From Pseudomonas rhodesiae (GTDB lineage: Bacteria > Pseudomonadota > Gammaproteobacteria > Pseudomonadales > Pseudomonadaceae): DNA of 64,000 nt. The DNA lies in the NCBI RefSeq assembly GCF_007858255.1, contig NZ_VFEU01000005.1:62001-126000 (forward strand), given 5' to 3'. Below, piece by piece: positions 60,727 to 64,000 of this stretch (within the stretch, counting starts at the first letter, position 1; the number at the start of each line of letters is the position of its first letter). The notes beneath the pieces are model-generated. The model was not told the DNA's origin. It searched no databases and saw nothing but the letters and a program-made list of their open reading frames with translations. The translations under genes were made by a program, and so were the position numbers.

Positions 60727-60990
60727 ATCGAACCCTTTGGCAAAGGGATCGATCTTTATCTGATGAAAGCCACAGGATTCCATGACTCCATTACTCACTG
60801 CGCGTGACATACACCTGACACTCCATTGCCAAACAGCAGCCAATGGGTTGCTCCCATTGGACAGTGGGCTTATCAAACAGCAGGAAGTGCGGGGTCAGCC
60901 AGAAGACGGGGAGTCGATACCTGTAGGACAACGCCAGGAAGCGTGCAGAAACGAGCGAGCGACGCCAGGACGGCGCCGCTCAGGCTCGGC

Positions 60991-61464
60991 TTACTTGGCT
61001 TCGAGCAGGGAGCGCAACATCCACGCGGTCTTTTCGTGGACCTGCATACGCTGGGTGAGCAGATCCGCAGTCGGCTCATCGCTGACCTTGTCGAGCAATG
61101 GGAAGATGCCGCGGGCAGTACGCGTAACGGCCTCCTGGCCCGCCACCAGTTGCTGGATCATCTCTTCGGCGCCCGGCACGCCCTCCTCCTCCTTGATCGA
61201 GGAAAGACGGGCGTAGATCGAATAAGCGCCCGGCGCCGGGAAGCCCAATGCGCGGATACGTTCGGCAATGGAGTCCACCGCCAGCGCCAGCTCGTTGTAC
61301 TGTTCCTCAAACATCAGGTGCAGCGTTCGAAACATGGGGCCCGTGACGTTCCAGTGGAAGTTGTGGGTCTTCAAGTACAGTACATAGGTATCGGAAAGCA
61401 GCCGCGAAAGCCCATCGACGATGGATTTACGATCTTCTTCACTGATACCGATATCGATTGCCAT
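60991..61464 (-). CDS. Dps-like ferritin-family protein
   Basis: A 157-residue four-helix protein: ferroxidase-type residues in [24 protein letters not shown]. Dps dodecamers store iron, detoxify hydrogen peroxide and may bind DNA. Start ATG 61464 after AGGGG. In PAO1 the homologue (PA0962) has the same neighbours. Confidence 0.93.
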   Translation of the reverse strand: MAIDIGISEEDRKSIVDGLSRLLSDTYVLYLKTHNFHWNVTGPMFRTLHLMFEEQYNELALAVDSIAERIRALGFPAPGAYSIYARLSSIKEEEGVPGAEEMIQQLVAGQEAVTRTARGIFPLLDKVSDEPTADLLTQRMQVHEKTAWMLRSLLEAK

Positions 61465-61864
61465 GTTTATCCCCTTCAATTGACAAGCATTCATTGATCA
61501 GGTGCAACACCACTCTAGCAAGCGCACAGCTGACGCGCAGCGAGCGAGGTGCGACAAATCGCCCTTGAGTGGTAATTCGCCAATCAAGGTAGGAAATATC
61601 CTAAAAAGCCATTCCAAAACAAGCACACCTGTCTAGGACAAGCGTTTGCCAAGGAAATGCCCCGCCCCTTGCAACACCCCGAAATGCTTGATTTGAGAAG
61701 GCACGGCCTTTGCTGTTAAATAGGCAGCGTGTCGCCATCGTTAATGTCTGCGATGGCCGGCATAGGCTGATACCCGCGCACGTGCCCAACGCCTCCCATT
61801 GTTCAGAAGCGAACCGTGCCAGTCAGCTCTTCCTAGTGATCCGTCTTAACGTGAGTTAATCAAA
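61465..61864. other. 400-bp divergent region, dps-like / membrane cold-shock gene
   Basis: No gene. The left part should hold the dps promoter. The right part carries a sigma-54-like element (next entry) followed by a leader of about 140 nt before the ATG at 61865. Confidence 0.6.
61697..61714 (+). promoter_or_regulatory. Sigma-54-like promoter of the membrane cold-shock gene
   Basis: GAAGGCACGGCCTTTGCT has GGCACG, four bases and TTTGCT with GG (61700-61701) and GC (61712-61713) ten bases apart; only the T before GG deviates from the consensus. Start expected near 61725. Confidence 0.55.
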
Positions 61865-62467
61865 ATGTTGAAAATCGTCCACCTGCTAACGGGCGTTGCA
61901 GCTTTGCTGCTGTCCTTTATACCGAGCCTGCAACCAGAGAGCCTGCCGTACCTGCAACAACACGACGCGCTGTACCTGGCACTGTTCGGCCTTCTTAACC
62001 TGACGTTGGCACCCGTGGTCCCGTACTGGAACAAGGGCACTCGTCATCAACTGCAAAACCTGGTCAGCGCGCTGTTGGTTCTGACCGTTGTCGTACAAAC
62101 CCTCACCCTCCTGGCACCCATGCCTGAAGTGGGCGGCCACCCGGCCATCCTGCTCAGCCTGGTCATTGCTGTGGTCGCAATCGCTCTTCATCTGGCCATC
62201 AGCTTCTACCGTTCATCTCCGGCGGCCGCGTCGCAAACCTACGACATGACCAATCGGGATACCGGTACCGTCAAGTGGTTCAACACCTCCAAAGGCTTCG
62301 GCTTTATTTCCCGCGATTCGGGCGACGACATCTTCGTCCACTTCCGGGCCATTCGCGGCGAAGGCCATCGTGTCCTGGTGGAAGGCCAGCGCGTGGAGTT
62401 CTCCGTAATGAATCGCGACAAAGGCTTGCAAGCCGAAGACGTGATCGCTGCACTGCCGCGCCGCTGA
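61865..62467 (+). CDS. Membrane-anchored cold-shock-domain protein
   Basis: A 200-residue fusion. Residues 1-118 contain about four hydrophobic helices ([71 protein letters not shown]). Residues 131-197 are a complete cold-shock domain with KGFGFI and DIFVHFRAI. It would present an RNA-binding domain at the inner membrane, facing the cytoplasm. Conserved in pseudomonads next to dps and slyX (PA0961 region). Role unknown. Confidence 0.9.
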   Translation: MLKIVHLLTGVAALLLSFIPSLQPESLPYLQQHDALYLALFGLLNLTLAPVVPYWNKGTRHQLQNLVSALLVLTVVVQTLTLLAPMPEVGGHPAILLSLVIAVVAIALHLAISFYRSSPAAASQTYDMTNRDTGTVKWFNTSKGFGFISRDSGDDIFVHFRAIRGEGHRVLVEGQRVEFSVMNRDKGLQAEDVIAALPRR

Positions 62468-62485
62468 CTCCAGCCCTGGCAGCAA

Positions 62486-62524
62486 AAAAAACCGCGATCC
62501 AGCCTAGCTGGGTCGCGGTTTTTT
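62486..62524. terminator. Bidirectional terminator, cold-shock gene and slyX
   Basis: A nested stem AAAAACCGCGA...TCGCGGTTTTT with an inner AGC/GCT hairpin, A-run on one side and T-run on the other, between convergent genes. Confidence 0.93.
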
Positions 62525-62536
62525 CATGGCCCCTCT

Positions 62537-62743
62537 TTAATAGTGAGGCGGTGGCGCTTCCTCTTCGGACGTTTCGAACTGGCCGCCCATCTCTTCCTGA
62601 CGCTTGAGCAGCGCGGTTATCTGCAGCTGCAGCCGCTCGACCGCGCGTTGCTGGGTGACCAGGATGTCGTTAAGGGTCTCGATGGTGTCATCCTGAAAGG
62701 CCAGGCGGCTTTCCAGGTCGGTAACACGGTCTTGCAAGTCCAT
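62537..62743 (-). CDS. slyX: SlyX family protein
   Basis: A 68-residue coiled-coil protein, [25 protein letters not shown], ending APPPHY as family members do. Function unknown in spite of wide conservation. Three bp after the HIT gene, so co-transcribed. Confidence 0.95.
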   Translation of the reverse strand: MDLQDRVTDLESRLAFQDDTIETLNDILVTQQRAVERLQLQITALLKRQEEMGGQFETSEEEAPPPHY

Positions 62744-62746
62744 GAT

Positions 62747-63172
62747 TCAGTCCTGGGCAAAATTGAAATCGGCGGGCAGCAGCTCGCGCACACGCGCACG
62801 CAATGCCACCACCTGTTCTTGCGTATAAGGGCGAGCCGGATGCTTGCCCCATACCGGAGCAGGCCAGGCGGCGTCGTCGCGTTTGCGCACGATCACATGC
62901 ACATGCAACTGGCTGACGACGTTACCCAGCGCGCCGATATTCATTTTATCCGCGCCCAGACCATCGTTGAGCAACTGCGCCAGACCGGTCGTCTCTTCCC
63001 AGAGTTTTTGTTGATCTGCGACATCCAGGTGAAACACCTCGCTGATACCGTTGATGCGCGGGACCAGGATAAACCAGGGGTAATTCGAGTCATTGGACAG
63101 CAGCAGGCGGCATAACGGGAAGTCCCCGATGACCAGTGTGTCTTGTTGCAGGCGTTGATCTAGGGCGAACAC
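62747..63172 (-). CDS. HIT-family protein
   Basis: A 141-residue histidine-triad hydrolase-like protein. The active-site motif reads SQLHVHVIVRKRDDAAW: the first His of the triad is Gln and the last two are kept. Start GTG 63172 (MFALDQRLQQDT) fits pseudomonad relatives; a longer start at ATG 63238 is possible. HIT enzymes cleave dinucleotide or AMP conjugates. Confidence 0.9.
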   Translation of the reverse strand: MFALDQRLQQDTLVIGDFPLCRLLLSNDSNYPWFILVPRINGISEVFHLDVADQQKLWEETTGLAQLLNDGLGADKMNIGALGNVVSQLHVHVIVRKRDDAAWPAPVWGKHPARPYTQEQVVALRARVRELLPADFNFAQD

Positions 63173-63249
63173 CGCGGGCACTCCATTCGGCAAGTCAGAA
63201 TCAGGTCCCAGCATACCTTCGAATGCCGGCCGCTTCACAACGATTGAAG

Positions 63250-63918
63250 ATAAGCCCGCGAGGCAGCCGGCCTAAAAACCTGCACCCTTTCGATGCAGGT
63301 AAATATTTGAGCTACGCTAGAACGGGCCCTGCCGAGACGCACCAAAATGACCCACCCGTGCCTCAAAGGGATCCGCCGACTACCCACCTAATGGGGTGAA
63401 CCGGTAACGTTTCACACAAGAACCGATTTTTTACACCTGACAACATGCATTCCACAGAGAGGTCAAGCCCTAACCAAACGGCGTAAAAAGCCCGTACTTA
63501 TGCGGTTTTCGCAGGCACGGAACTTTTTTCACGAAAAAATGACATTCGGTTACCGCTTTGAGCACGCTTGTTGCATTCACACCCACATCGTCGGCAACGG
63601 CACGGGTTCGGAAACCGGTGTTTCGCGATAAAAAACAACAGCGAGTCAGTACGAGGCAAGGATGCATTCGAACTTCGAAGGGAGTTTTGAAACAGTACTG
63701 AAGTTGTCAGTCCAGATACATTTTGGGCTGTGAATTTGCGACATGGAGCTAGCAATTTACGACAGCCTCGTAAAGAAGCTGAAAGGAAAGATGGGTAAGT
63801 ATCGTCAATAGGGTCTGCGTGATATAACTTTGCGCCGACACAAAAAAGAAAGAGCCGCCCAGATAAAAATACAGGTGGGACGGCAGTACTCTTCCGAAAA
63901 CCAAAGGAGCAAATCACG
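63250..63918. other. 670-bp region upstream of oprD
   Basis: No convincing gene. AT content rises toward the right. A short hairpin TTTTTTC/GAAAAAA is seen near 63526-63540. The stretch should carry the oprD promoter and regulatory leader. I could not assign a promoter. Confidence 0.5.
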
Positions 63919-64000
63919 ATGCGCGTGATGAAGTGGAGCATGATCGCACTGGCTGTTTCAGCCGGTACCTCGCAGTTCGCAATGGCGTCCGCCCAGGACG
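63919..64000 (+). CDS. oprD: OprD-family porin, N-terminal part (runs off the edge)
   Basis: ATG 63919 follows AAGGAG. The 27 visible codons encode a signal peptide MRVMKWSMIALAVSAGTSQF, closely like that of P. aeruginosa OprD (PA0958), and the position after the HIT gene and slyX also matches. The porin takes up basic amino acids and related substrates. The rest is outside the window. Confidence 0.82.
   Translation, partial: MRVMKWSMIALAVSAGTSQFAMASAQD

Noticed and set aside
60784..60876. Upstream extension of the RHH protein to 60876
   Set aside because: Start has no ribosome binding site and the added residues do not resemble RHH_4 family proteins.
63498..63941. 147-codon minus-strand frame upstream of oprD
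   Set aside because: No ribosome binding site, Cys/Arg-rich random composition, overlaps the oprD start.

Overview
The window is chromosomal DNA of a Pseudomonas, most likely of the P. fluorescens group. The evidence is high GC, gene blocks in the same order as in other pseudomonads (argP-argO-sodB-bifA-icmP; rluB-scpB-scpA-yciO-PHP/yciB-YciI-cpxR-cpxA; arcDABC; gcsR-gcv; aspS-yebC-ruvCAB-ybgC-tolQRAB-pal-cpoB-queE-tRNA-Lys; dps-csp-slyX-HIT-oprD), and several copies of the GC-rich REP/REPIN palindrome typical of this group. Order statements rest on recall of the P. aeruginosa PAO1 map, not on a search.

Layout. 0-11 kb: NAD-dependent epimerase, ArgP regulator with divergent ACT protein and LysE/ArgO exporter, Fe superoxide dismutase, two unrecognised small ORFs, c-di-GMP phosphodiesterase BifA, iron-linked lipoprotein IcmP, TrkH and an AraC regulator. 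11-17 kb: DUF962 protein, two very small ORFs, an MFS transporter, ArfB, AroP, then a 45-residue acidic peptide gene followed by an M29-aminopeptidase-like gene. 17-27 kb: RluB, ScpAB, YciO, PHP nuclease/phosphatase, YciB, YciI, a CpxR / CpxP-like / CpxA group and a family III CoA-transferase-like protein. 27-35 kb: two divergent ArcD paralogues and arcABC (arginine deiminase pathway). 35-43 kb: enhancer-binding protein GcsR with three visible operators, a sigma-54 promoter and gcvH-gcvP-sdaA-gcvT, without the glyA found in PAO1.

43-48.4 kb: cold-shock protein, RDD protein, NadA, then an accessory patch between nadA and tRNA-Lys. The patch holds 5'-truncated pieces of an integrating conjugative element (ParA, conjugation protein, tyrosine recombinase) and a NYN-type ribonuclease apparently fused to an Xre/MbcA/ParS toxin-binding domain. 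48.4-64 kb: queE and the Tol-Pal system, RuvABC, YebC, AspS, small zinc-ribbon and RHH proteins, a Dps-like protein, a membrane-anchored cold-shock-domain protein, SlyX, a HIT protein and the start of an OprD porin.

The best candidates for undescribed biology are the peptide/M29-like pair (16.08-17.25 kb), the NYN-toxin-binding fusion (47.0-47.95 kb), the two small amphipathic proteins wedged between sodB and bifA, and sigma-54-like elements ahead of both cold-shock genes. No rRNA operon, intact prophage, insertion sequence or CRISPR array was seen.
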